Shown one piece after another: positions 1-6,274 of a stretch of DNA of 8,531 nucleotides. The position numbers and the translations under genes are program-made. The stretch is from Acidobacteriota bacterium. Its GTDB lineage: Bacteria; Acidobacteriota; Terriglobia; Terriglobales; Acidobacteriaceae. The notes under the pieces are model-generated. The model saw nothing but the letters and a program-made list of their open reading frames with translations. It did not search any database and was not told the origin of the DNA. Position 1 is the stretch's first letter. Every line of letters starts with the position of its first letter. The stretch is taken from positions 1 through 8,531 of the forward strand of contig JAJZDO010000114.1 of the NCBI GenBank assembly GCA_021805955.1. The letters are read 5' to 3'.

Positions 1-317
1 ACCACGGCGGTGCTTCGGGAATCGGGGCGGGCGCGTATTCCGGCGGCCAAGCCTTGTTTTCCGCGGACGATCCCGCCAGACTGCTGAAGCGCGCCAATCA
101 GTCCTACATTCAACCCAAACTGTCGTGGGAGAAAAGCGGCCAATACACCGCAGGTACTACATTTACTGAGGGGCTCGTCTTTTTCCATGGCAAGTGGTTT
201 CTCTATTATGGTGCGGCTGACACGTACGTGGGCGTGGCAGAGTGCGACCCGTCGCATGGCAGTTTGCGAACATCCATCTCAACGGGACATCCCGCTCCAA
301 AACGAGGGAGACGATGA
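1..317 (+). CDS. GH130-family glycoside phosphorylase/hydrolase, C-terminal fragment
   Basis: The reading frame is open from base 3 and gives 104 residues before the TGA at 315-317; the N-terminus lies outside the window. The fragment reads like the end of glycoside hydrolase family 130, a five-bladed propeller family that phosphorolyses or hydrolyses beta-mannosides. Recognisable pieces are 'GAYSGGQALFSADDPARLL' (about residues 10-28), 'WEKSGQY.AGTTFTEGLVFF' and the last-blade signature 'GKWFLYYGAADTYVGVA'. The last ~25 residues, after 'VGVAECDP', are rich in Ser, Pro and Arg and do not look like a conserved domain. They may be a natural tail or the result of a frameshift near the end. Family assignment is fairly secure. 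Substrate (mannooligosaccharide, mannosyl-glucose or another mannoside) cannot be told from this fragment. Confidence 0.72.
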   Translation, partial: HGGASGIGAGAYSGGQALFSADDPARLLKRANQSYIQPKLSWEKSGQYTAGTTFTEGLVFFHGKWFLYYGAADTYVGVAECDPSHGSLRTSISTGHPAPKRGRR

Positions 318-838
318 GCCCAATGGACTTCAAAAAATGAATAGCTTGCTTGGGAAACAACATACTTACGCCATCAAAAGTGGGTGGGGATTGGCCTAGC
401 AAACTGATTCCGATGATCGTTCCCTGGCTTTCAACGATCCGCTCGGCCACTTTCACGATTTGGGTTGTCCGTTTCTAATCTGCTTGGAGGTTATTGTTAA
501 CCAATCTTGCAGCGATTCTGGGCTACACCGGGAGGAGAGGTTTCAAGAGGGATTGTCAGCGGCGCTTACGTCTGCTGGCTGGGAAGGCGGCTTTCGTGGG
601 ACATGGCGAAGGCAGGATCCAGAAGACCGTACGCAATCGTAAGCCCGTAAGCATCAATTCCATAAGAGTCTCCTATACGATCGGGTTGGAAGTGCTGCAA
701 TCGCATTCCATTCTTCCTGTGCCATCTTTCTCTTCGGCTTATTAGAGTGGAAGGACGCCCAGTCTTGAACCCATCGAAATAAAAGTCCGAAGTTTCCCCA
801 ACACTCTGACGTATTTGAAGAACAATTTTTCCGTGAAC

Positions 839-847
839 TGGTATAAT
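839..847 (+). promoter_or_regulatory. Extended -10 promoter motif TGgTATAAT
   Basis: The sequence TGGTATAAT contains a perfect -10 hexamer (842-847) preceded by TG one base upstream, the extended -10 pattern of housekeeping sigma factors. There is no good -35 at 16-18 bases; a TTGAAG at 815-820 is 21 bases away. Extended -10 promoters can work without a -35. A start near 854 would make a transcript lying wholly in the gene-poor region, about 350 bases ahead of the regulator gene. Confidence 0.4.
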
Positions 848-1118
848 CATGTCCCCGGAAGTTGTGAAGCCACAGGCCCGGAAACCGGAAAAACACGGTT
901 TTTAGGATTTTTTCGCCGTCGGCAAATGTCTTGGAAATCGCGTGCGCCCAGATGAAACGATGGGTCGCATCGCAATGTATGATTCTAAGGAGATCGGAGT
1001 CGAAGCCCTGAACTCTGGACTCTTCGCATTTGGACATCATGTCCGAAAATGGGCGACGACTGGCCGAAGCTGAACGCCCCCCCCGAAGGCATATACCTGC
1101 GTGCCGTTATGTTTAAAG

Positions 1119-1157
1119 TTGGAAAATGCTGCCTGAAGAATTGCAATACCGATTGCA
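1119..1157 (+). promoter_or_regulatory. Weak promoter overlapped by a 16-bp palindrome upstream of the regulator gene
   Basis: TTGGAA (1119-1124) and TGCAAT (1142-1147) match the -35 and -10 consensus at 4 of 6 positions each and are spaced 17 bases apart. The -10 element is also the left arm of the inverted repeat TGCAAT-ACCG-ATTGCA (1142-1157), which has perfect 6-bp arms. That layout suits an operator that blocks the promoter, perhaps through autoregulation. TGCTGC at 1127-1132 can also pair with GCAGCA at 1155-1160, excluding part of the first pairing. Each element is individually weak. Confidence 0.3.
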
Positions 1158-1201
1158 GCAGTTAGCCTGAAACTCATTTCCCGCTGAGGGCATTACTTGG
1201 G

Positions 1202-3136
1202 ATGAAGCAGTTTGAGTCATTTCGGTTGGATACATCGAATGAATGTCTCTGGCAAAACCATTTGCAGATCAATCTTCCGCCGAAACCCTTCGCGGTTTTG
1301 CGCTACCTGGTGGAGAACCCGGGAAGGTTGATAACTCATAATGAACTGCTGGATGCGCTCTGGCCTGAAACGTATGTCCAGCCTCAGGTGCTGCGGACGT
1401 ACATGCTGGATCTGCGCAAAATCCTGGGAGACGATCCAGCGTGCCCGCGGTTTATCCAGACGTTGCCGAAGCGCGGCTATTGTTTTGTGGCACAGGTCAA
1501 GGATGGGAGCGGGACGGAAGTCGCGGATGCGTCCGCGGTTGAGGCGCAACCTGCGATTTTCGACGGAGTCGTAGGGCGTGAACCGGAGCTGCTTCGCCTG
1601 AAGACTCTTGCGCAGGCACTAGCCTGTGGGCAGCGGCAAACGGTCTTCAGCACAGGTTTTCTATGCCCTTTTGAGGCGCCGGAAAGAATCCTAGCCTGCG
1701 GGCAGCGGCAAACGGTCTTCATCACAGGGCCTACGGGCATTGGAAAAACTGCACTGGTCGATGCAGCCTGCCACCAGATGGTCGCCATGTTATCTGCCAC
1801 AGTGGCTGCTGGACAGTGCGTGGAAGGGTTGAGCAAGAAGGTAGACTATTACGTCGTAATGGAAATTCTTCGCCATCTCTGCGCTTCGGCGGATGGGGAG
1901 AGAGTGATTCGGATTCTCTCCACCATGGCGCCTGCCTGGCTACCCACGCTTGGCCGGGAATCCGCTACGCCAGCGACAACGGATCCGCGATTTACGCCCC
2001 AACGCACACCAGGAGATATTTGTGGAGCGTTGGAGGAACTGGCAAAAGAAAAAGCGCTCGTCCTCGTCTTTGAAGATCTGCATTGGGCGCATGATTCCAC
2101 GTTGGAGTTGATATCAGCCCTGGCACGGCGACGTACGCCGGCAAAGTTGATGCTGCTGGTGACCTACAGCTCCCATTGCACATCCGCGGAACATCCCCTG
2201 AAAGCGTTGAAGCAAGACCTGGTGCTGCATCGGCAGTGCACCGAGTTGGCGTTAGCGCCGCTGGCCAAGACAGCGGTCCGACAAGTATTGTGCAGAGAAT
2301 TGGGGCAAGAGGCGTTACCAACAGGCTTAGACACCTTCGTCTACCGGTACTCCGAGGGCAATCCTCTATTCGCTCTTGCGCTGCTGAGGCACCTTATCTC
2401 CCAGCATGTTCTGATGCGCGACGGCGCAAACGGTTCCGGTCGATGGGAGCAGCGTGCGCCCTTTCCAGACATGGAAACCGGTGTGCCGCAGGAACTGGTG
2501 CAGTTGATTGATCCGGAAATTGAACGGCTGCCTCCAGCCGAACAGCGCATTTTGGAAGCAGCCAGCCTGATGCGTGTTGTGTTTCCCGCGTGGGCCGTGG
2601 CAGCCGTGCTGGAACAAGGTCTGGCAGAAACGGAAGAGGCATGCGACAAGCTGGCGCGACGTTTGTGTTTTGTACACCGCGCCGGGCCCGATGAACTTCC
2701 GGACGGTACGCGTTCGGACTTCTATGCATTCGCGCATGGGCTCTACCGCGAAGTTTTATACCAGAAGCAGTCGGCGTCGCGACGGGCGAAGGGACATACG
2801 CGGATTGCGGAGCGGTTGGGCGAGCTGTTCGCAGGGCGCGAGGACAAGGTTGCGCGAGAGATGGCGATGCATTATGAAGCGGCAGGCAACTGGAAGCGCG
2901 CGATAACTGCGCTGCGCACGGCGTCGCGGCATGCGCATCAGCGTCAGGCATATTCAGAAGCCGCACAATTGCTGCAACATAGTCTGGGAATCGCGGAAAA
3001 TCTGAATGATGCAGAACGACGCGTCATTGAACGGGAGATTCAGGCGGAGTTGGACCTGGCGAGGGTCGCAACGGAGGGCCCCAAACAGTCGCAACATACG
3101 TCTGCAGAAATTGACGGATTCTGGATGGGAACTTGA
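1202..3136 (+). CDS. Winged-helix transcriptional regulator with P-loop ATPase and helical repeat tail
   Basis: A 644-residue cytoplasmic regulator. Residues 1-98 are an OmpR/PhoB/CadC-type winged helix ('RLITHNELLDALWPETYV', then 'VLRTYMLDLRKILGDDP', ending 'FIQTLPKRGYCFVAQV'). From about 122 ('GVVGREPELLRL') an AAA_16/STAND-like ATPase begins, with Walker A GPTGIGKT at 176-183, a Walker B-type strand 'LVLVFED' at 286-292 and 'YSEGNPLF' at 383-390. Residues ~545-605 are helical and TPR-like. Such proteins normally sense a ligand or partner through the C-terminal repeats and use ATP-driven switching to control DNA binding. The tail is short: relatives I know usually carry several more TPR units, so this one may be truncated. 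An internal 24-residue duplication precedes Walker A. ATG 1202 is preferred because the winged helix starts at once; the GAGG at 1186-1189 is only a weak ribosome site. An exported-protein gene follows 55 bases downstream. Target genes are unknown. Confidence 0.85.
   Translation: MKQFESFRLDTSNECLWQNHLQINLPPKPFAVLRYLVENPGRLITHNELLDALWPETYVQPQVLRTYMLDLRKILGDDPACPRFIQTLPKRGYCFVAQVKDGSGTEVADASAVEAQPAIFDGVVGREPELLRLKTLAQALACGQRQTVFSTGFLCPFEAPERILACGQRQTVFITGPTGIGKTALVDAACHQMVAMLSATVAAGQCVEGLSKKVDYYVVMEILRHLCASADGERVIRILSTMAPAWLPTLGRESATPATTDPRFTPQRTPGDICGALEELAKEKALVLVFEDLHWAHDSTLELISALARRRTPAKLMLLVTYSSHCTSAEHPLKALKQDLVLHRQCTELALAPLAKTAVRQVLCRELGQEALPTGLDTFVYRYSEGNPLFALALLRHLISQHVLMRDGANGSGRWEQRAPFPDMETGVPQELVQLIDPEIERLPPAEQRILEAASLMRVVFPAWAVAAVLEQGLAETEEACDKLARRLCFVHRAGPDELPDGTRSDFYAFAHGLYREVLYQKQSASRRAKGHTRIAERLGELFAGREDKVAREMAMHYEAAGNWKRAITALRTASRHAHQRQAYSEAAQLLQHSLGIAENLNDAERRVIEREIQAELDLARVATEGPKQSQHTSAEIDGFWMGT
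1619..1728 (+). repeat. Two in-frame 38-bp direct repeats ahead of the Walker A motif
   Basis: Bases 1619-1656 and 1691-1728 are identical at 36 of 38 positions and lie exactly 72 bases (24 codons) apart. Both encode 'LACGQRQTVF(S/I)TG' in the same frame; one difference is silent, the other changes Ser150 to Ile174. Only the second copy runs on into a functional Walker A. The 34-base spacer encodes 'FLCPFEAPERI' and resembles neither flank, so this is not a plain tandem duplication of 72 bases. Recombination between the copies would remove 24 codons and leave the frame and one P-loop intact. Confidence 0.9.
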
Positions 3137-3162
3137 CAACTTTATTCTTGCGAATCGCTACT
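3133..3162 (+). promoter_or_regulatory. Possible promoter overlapping the regulator stop codon
   Basis: A perfect -35 hexamer, TTGACA (3133-3138), contains the TGA stop of the regulator gene. The best -10 in range is GCTACT at 3157-3162 (3 of 6 matches, 18-base spacing), which is poor. If used, transcription would start about 20 bases before the ribosome binding site of the exported-protein gene and allow it to be made independently of the regulator. Read-through from the regulator is equally possible. Confidence 0.33.
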
Positions 3163-3177
3163 GTGGCGAACATAGGC

Positions 3178-3183
3178 AGGAGG
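3178..3183 (+). promoter_or_regulatory. Ribosome binding site AGGAGG
   Basis: A full-consensus AGGAGG ends 8 bases before the ATG at 3192 and fixes the start of the exported-protein gene, although the frame is open well upstream into the regulator gene. It is the strongest ribosome site in the window and predicts high translation. Confidence 0.85.
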
Positions 3184-3191
3184 TACCACAT

Positions 3192-3590
3192 ATGCGATTC
3201 ACACTTCATACCGTTCTGGCGTCGGCAGCCTTCATGGTGACAGCAGCTTTGGCGACCAACCCCGCAATGGCGTCCACTCTCAAGGTACCCTTCAGCTTTA
3301 CTGTTGCCGGTAAGACGTGTCCCGCCGGTCGCTACACCGTAAAGGAGAACGCGATTGGCAGTTACGTGACGCTGACTAACGAAGATTCGAGCCGCGTTTT
3401 CACTTGGACTCTCGGTCCAGGCACCCCGGACCCCACCGACAACAACGTTGTACTGAAGTTTGACGTGGCCGGACAGACGCACCTGCTGCGGTCCGTTCAA
3501 TTTGGTGCGATGACGACTTCCAGGTTGGATAAGAACGTTCGCAACGGCGAGTATGCCTCGGCTGAAATTGTGGCGTATCACGGCCAATAG
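3192..3590 (+). CDS. Small exported protein, acidobacterial 'VPFSFTV' type, function unknown
   Basis: A 132-residue protein. It has a clear signal peptide: Arg2, a hydrophobic core at residues ~8-21, and a likely signal peptidase I site 'AMA|S' after residue 27. The mature part begins 'TLKVPFSFTVAGKTCPAGRYTVKE', continues 'GSYVTLTNEDSSRVFTWT' and ends with 'NVVLKFDVAGQTHLLRSVQFG'. It appears to be an all-beta domain of about 105 residues. Short secreted proteins with this 'PF.F..G...PAG.Y.V' opening are frequent in Acidobacteria genomes; I know of no assigned function. The mature protein has a single Cys (in 'KTCPAG'), so no internal disulfide. The start is fixed by the AGGAGG 8 bases upstream. 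It follows the ATPase regulator by 55 bases and is followed by a terminator, so the two may form one transcription unit. Confidence 0.82.
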   Translation: MRFTLHTVLASAAFMVTAALATNPAMASTLKVPFSFTVAGKTCPAGRYTVKENAIGSYVTLTNEDSSRVFTWTLGPGTPDPTDNNVVLKFDVAGQTHLLRSVQFGAMTTSRLDKNVRNGEYASAEIVAYHGQ

Positions 3591-3644
3591 ATCAATTCGG
3601 ACGGGTAAGGCAGCTGTCACGCATGCACTCGAAAACCACTCGAG

Positions 3645-3679
3645 AAGAGGGCGCATCGATCTTTCGATGGCCCTCTTTT
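3645..3679 (+). terminator. Rho-independent terminator
   Basis: AAGAGGGC-G-CATCGA pairs with TCGATG-GCCCTCTT around a TCTT loop, giving about 14 base pairs with one bulged G, and runs straight into a short T-run. There is no T-run on the opposite strand, so it acts on plus-strand transcription. It ends the unit holding the regulator and exported-protein genes, 55 bases after the stop codon at 3590, and insulates the dehydrogenase gene that follows. Confidence 0.85.
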
Positions 3680-3738
3680 AGTTGGTTATCCATGGCAAGT
3701 TTTACGCTTGCCGCAACTCGACCTCGTAAACTGTAAGC

Positions 3739-4509
3739 ATGAAGGCATTGCCAAGGTTTGATGTGGAAGGTCAGGTTGCGCTGGTGACCGGTGCAGCGCG
3801 TGGGTTGGGAAGAGCGATTGCGTTGGCCCTGGCGGAGGCGGGTGCGGATGTTGCGCTGGGCCTCAGGCAACTCGGCAACGACGGTGGCTTGGCACAGGAG
3901 ATTGCTGCTAGAGGTCGCCGCGCATTGCCGCTGCAAATGGACATGACGGATCTGCAACAGATCCATCGCGCTGTCGAGGATACCGAGCGATACTTCGGCA
4001 AGCTGGACATTCTTGTGAACAATGCCGGAATCGCCCCTGACAATCTTGCGGAAAATGTGACGGAAGAGGACTTCGACCAGACGCTCGCCATCAACCTGAA
4101 GGGGACCTTCTTCGCCAGTCAGGCAGCGGGTCGCGTGATGATCCGACAGAAGCGCGGATGCATCGTCAACATGGGTTCGCAGGCTGGGTTTGCGGCTTTG
4201 CCCACGGAGTCGGTCTACTGTATGACCAAGGCCGGAATTTCCCACCTGACCAAGTGCCTGGCTGTGGAATGGGGGAAATACAACATCAATGTGAATGCCG
4301 TGGCGCCTACATTTATTCACACGCCGGGTACGGAGCAGGCCCTTTCCAATCCAGATTTTCACGCCGAAGTGATCCGGAACATCGCCGCGCTGCATCGCAT
4401 TGGCGAACCCATTGAAGTGGCTGGCGCCGTGGTTTTTCTGGCGTCGCCTGCGGCTTCGCTGATTACCGGCCATACTCTTTTGATCGACGGGGGATGGACT
4501 GCGCGCTAG
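3739..4509 (+). CDS. Classical short-chain dehydrogenase/reductase (SDR)
   Basis: A complete 256-residue classical SDR, the family's usual length; cytosolic, NAD(P)-dependent oxidation of an alcohol or reduction of a carbonyl. Visible motifs are the dinucleotide loop TGAARGLG (17-24), NNAG (94-97), Asn119 in 'AINLKGTF', Ser147 in 'NMGSQAG', Tyr160 and Lys164 in YCMTK, and the C-terminal 'LLIDGGW' (247-253). The catalytic Asn-Ser-Tyr-Lys tetrad is thus complete. The end of strand beta-2 reads 'VALGLRQ', with Arg43 and no Asp nearby, which points to NADP(H) over NAD(H). Many similar SDRs are annotated as sugar or gluconate dehydrogenases or as 3-oxoacyl-ACP reductases; the substrate cannot be deduced. 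It stands alone between an upstream terminator and a convergent block of genes. The ribosome site before ATG 3739 is weak. Confidence 0.92.
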   Translation: MKALPRFDVEGQVALVTGAARGLGRAIALALAEAGADVALGLRQLGNDGGLAQEIAARGRRALPLQMDMTDLQQIHRAVEDTERYFGKLDILVNNAGIAPDNLAENVTEEDFDQTLAINLKGTFFASQAAGRVMIRQKRGCIVNMGSQAGFAALPTESVYCMTKAGISHLTKCLAVEWGKYNINVNAVAPTFIHTPGTEQALSNPDFHAEVIRNIAALHRIGEPIEVAGAVVFLASPAASLITGHTLLIDGGWTAR

Positions 4510-4641
4510 CGAATCAAACGTAGCGAAAGTGTTACGCGGTTCGCGCGTGGCAGGGAATTTCTATTCCACCGCAGTCTATCGATTCTTTCAGGAGTTTTGC
4601 GAGCCGCACCGCAAGCGCCGAATCCGCGGCGTCGGAGTGCT

Positions 4642-5370
4642 CTAGCGTTGGGACAGATCTCGTATCCAAAGGTCTTTGAATTCCATATTGCCCTGGCCGC
4701 CGGCGTGCAACTGCAGCGCAATCTTGCCATCGAACGAACTTGCGTTGGGGTCGGTAAAATCTACCATGGGAACGCCGTTCAGCCGCGACTTGTAGCGGTT
4801 GCCGGTCACCTCTACCAGATAGTCGTTCCACTCGCCCATGCGCACCACACTTTCATTTTCCGGAGCAGGCCAGACCACCCAACCGCGCCCGTCTTCCCCG
4901 TACACGCCGCCAGTGTGATGCATCATCTTGCAGTCGATTTCAAACTGCATGCCTTGCGTGGTGTCCACGGATCCGGGTTTGAATCCCGTGTGAAAAAACA
5001 CGCCGCTGTTGCCATCCCCAACGCACTTGAAACGCAGCGACAGCTGAAAGTCCTTATAGTTTTTCCTGGTTTCCAGATACCCGTATGCTTGCGTGAGCCC
5101 TTTGCCATGAATGACTCCGTTTTCTACGGTCCAACTTTCTTTGCCGATTCTGGTCCAACCGGTTAGATCGGTCCCGTTGAACAGGGAAACCCAATCCTCT
5201 CCGGGCAGCTTGGCCTTTTCCTGCGCTGCAAGTACACAACCGACCGATGCCACTGCAGCCAGGACCAACACCCTGGCGATACGCTGGTTACGCATCTGAA
5301 AAGGGTCTTTACGATTTCGGACTGCGCCGGACTTCTCCGGGCATGGCGATGCCAGGCGTGGAAGTTTCAT
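4642..5370 (-). CDS. Exported DUF1080 protein (3-keto-disaccharide hydrolase family)
   Basis: A concanavalin/LamG-like protein of PF06439. Domain marks, numbered from the ATG at 5370 (242 residues): 'DWVSLFNGTDLTGW' (59-72), 'NSGVFFHTG' (121-129), 'MQFEID' (141-146), 'TGGVYG' (153-158), 'GEWNDYLVEV' (179-188), 'GKIALQLHAGG' (215-225) and 'FKDLWIRDL' (231-239). Some members hydrolyse 3-keto-disaccharides made by dehydrogenases that oxidise sugar C3; activity here is not shown. A signal sequence 'RIARVLVLAAVASVGCVLAAQ' (30-50) predicts export, probably with signal peptidase I cleavage near 'LAA|Q'. The lipobox is poor because Ser is at -3. Start choice is open: ATG 5370 has a GGAGG ten bases away but adds 25 residues ahead of the signal peptide, while ATG 5295 gives a normal signal peptide and has no ribosome site. 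It is last in the minus-strand block, 58 bases after the DeoR gene. Confidence 0.85.
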   Translation of the reverse strand: MKLPRLASPCPEKSGAVRNRKDPFQMRNQRIARVLVLAAVASVGCVLAAQEKAKLPGEDWVSLFNGTDLTGWTRIGKESWTVENGVIHGKGLTQAYGYLETRKNYKDFQLSLRFKCVGDGNSGVFFHTGFKPGSVDTTQGMQFEIDCKMMHHTGGVYGEDGRGWVVWPAPENESVVRMGEWNDYLVEVTGNRYKSRLNGVPMVDFTDPNASSFDGKIALQLHAGGQGNMEFKDLWIRDLSQR

Positions 5371-5380
5371 CCCTATATAT

Positions 5381-5385
5381 CCTCC
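5381..5385 (-). promoter_or_regulatory. Ribosome binding site GGAGG for the DUF1080 gene
   Basis: On the minus strand TTGGAGG ends ten bases before the ATG at 5370, through an AT-rich spacer. It favours 5370 over the internal ATG at 5295, which has no Shine-Dalgarno match ahead of it. Confidence 0.55.
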
Positions 5386-5428
5386 AATAGTTGGAACATC
5401 ACATACCAGTGCAAAGACGGATGGGGAT

Positions 5429-6274
5429 TCAGACACTCACGACGCGGATGCCGGCTTTTTCAAACGCAGCCACAGCGTCGTCAGGTATACCGTCGTCGGT
5501 AATTAAGACATCGATCATGGCAACTGGACAAATGATGACCGGGCTGATCATGCCCACTTTACTGGAATCGGCCACGACGATCACCTGCTTGGTTTGACGC
5601 GTCATGGCGCGGAAGACTGCGGCCTCATCCGATTCAATGGTGGTGGCGCCGCGTTCCGGATCGACGCCGCAGACGCCGACAAAGACCCGATCCATCATGA
5701 CCACATTCAACGATTCGATGGCCGCGGGGCCAATCAGCGAGAATGCTCCTTGCCAGCGCATACGGCCGCCTGTCAGCGTGGTGTCCAATCCGGCACTGCT
5801 GCTCAGTTCCATGGCAATGTTGACGGCGTTGGTAATAATGTGAAGATTGTTGCGGTGGCGAAGGTACTGAGCCAACCTGGTTGTCGTCGTCCCTGCGGTA
5901 ATGCCGATGGTCTCATTCTCCTGTACCAGCCCGGCCGCTGCCTGCGCGATACGCTGCTTCTCTTTTGCAAACCGCTCTTCGCGGACCCCGAAAGCTGCGT
6001 CGAACCGGAATGGCTCATACACGGCTTGATCTGCCAGCATGGCGCCGCCGTGGGTGCGGTGGACAAGGCCACGTTCTTCCAGACGTACCAGGTCGCGGCG
6101 CACGCTGGCAGGAGACATTTTCAGAAGCACAGTTAATTCATCGACAGAAGTTTTGCCGTGGTGCAGGAGCAGCCGCAGAATTTCTTTGGCGCGTTTATCG
6201 ATCTTGGAAGATACAACCACGTGACCCGCTTCGATTTTACTGGATGTGACGAAACGCGTGCTATTCGTGAACAT
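5429..6274 (-). CDS. DeoR-family transcriptional regulator
   Basis: A 281-residue repressor-type protein. Residues ~26-75 are the DeoR helix-turn-helix ('RAKEILRLLLHHGKTSVDEL', then 'SPASVRRDLVRLEERGLV'), followed by 'HRTHGGAML'. The C-terminal sensor domain carries the phosphosugar-binding loop 'GITAGTTTTRLA' (124-135), 'ITNAVNIA' (147-154), 'TGGRMR' (168-173) and 'VADSSKVG' (234-241). DeoR proteins usually release DNA on binding a phosphorylated sugar made by the pathway they control. ATG 6274 is chosen because GGAG lies about nine bases ahead; a GTG at 6289 would add five residues. About 25 residues precede the usual DeoR N-terminus and look unstructured. The gene overlaps the end of cutC by 14 bases, so translation is probably coupled. 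It likely controls the receptor-cutC-DUF1080 block. The inducer is unknown. Confidence 0.92.
   Translation of the reverse strand: MFTNSTRFVTSSKIEAGHVVVSSKIDKRAKEILRLLLHHGKTSVDELTVLLKMSPASVRRDLVRLEERGLVHRTHGGAMLADQAVYEPFRFDAAFGVREERFAKEKQRIAQAAAGLVQENETIGITAGTTTTRLAQYLRHRNNLHIITNAVNIAMELSSSAGLDTTLTGGRMRWQGAFSLIGPAAIESLNVVMMDRVFVGVCGVDPERGATTIESDEAAVFRAMTRQTKQVIVVADSSKVGMISPVIICPVAMIDVLITDDGIPDDAVAAFEKAGIRVVSV

Larger units (their letters stand above)
318..1201. other. Gene-poor region of about 880 bases
   Basis: No open frame here on either strand resembles a protein family I recognise. The longest are a minus-strand frame at 654-1040 (128 codons) and another at 163-456 that runs into the GH130 gene; both have mixed, atypical composition. 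The stretch is less GC-rich than its neighbours. Sites that can be pointed to are a short inverted repeat GGTTA-TTGT-TAACC at 489-502, an extended -10 promoter motif at 839-847, a weak stem with T-runs at about 880-916, and a palindrome at 1142-1157. It could be a decayed gene remnant or a long regulatory spacer. Confidence 0.5.

Noticed and set aside
163..456. Minus-strand frame of 97 codons starting with GTG at 456
   Set aside because: Its second half is antisense to the GH130 gene and reads as low-quality sequence; the first half looks somewhat protein-like but matches nothing I recognise and has no clear ribosome site.
489..502. Inverted repeat GGTTA-TTGT-TAACC as an operator
   Set aside because: Arms of five bases with no promoter or gene start close by; such repeats are expected by chance.
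849..905. 18-codon frame 'MSPEVVKPQARKPEKHGF' just after TATAAT
   Set aside because: Its ATG lies upstream of the start expected for the -10 motif, so that promoter could not express it; no ribosome site is present.
654..1040. Minus-strand frame of 128 codons
   Set aside because: Composition is rich in Cys, Trp, His and Phe with no recognisable motif, and it competes with another equally long frame on the same strand.
4534..4548. Inverted repeat ACGCG-GTTCG-CGCGT after the SDR gene as a terminator
   Set aside because: Only five pairs and no T-run on either strand; I see no convincing terminator between the two convergent genes.
4597..5166. Plus-strand frame of 189 codons opposite the DUF1080 gene
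   Set aside because: It is the antisense shadow of a gene with clear domain motifs on the minus strand.
5327..5340. Inverted repeat CCGGA-CTTC-TCCGG as a leader hairpin of the DUF1080 gene
   Set aside because: Five-pair arms inside a GC-rich stretch that may itself be coding; too weak to support a regulatory claim.
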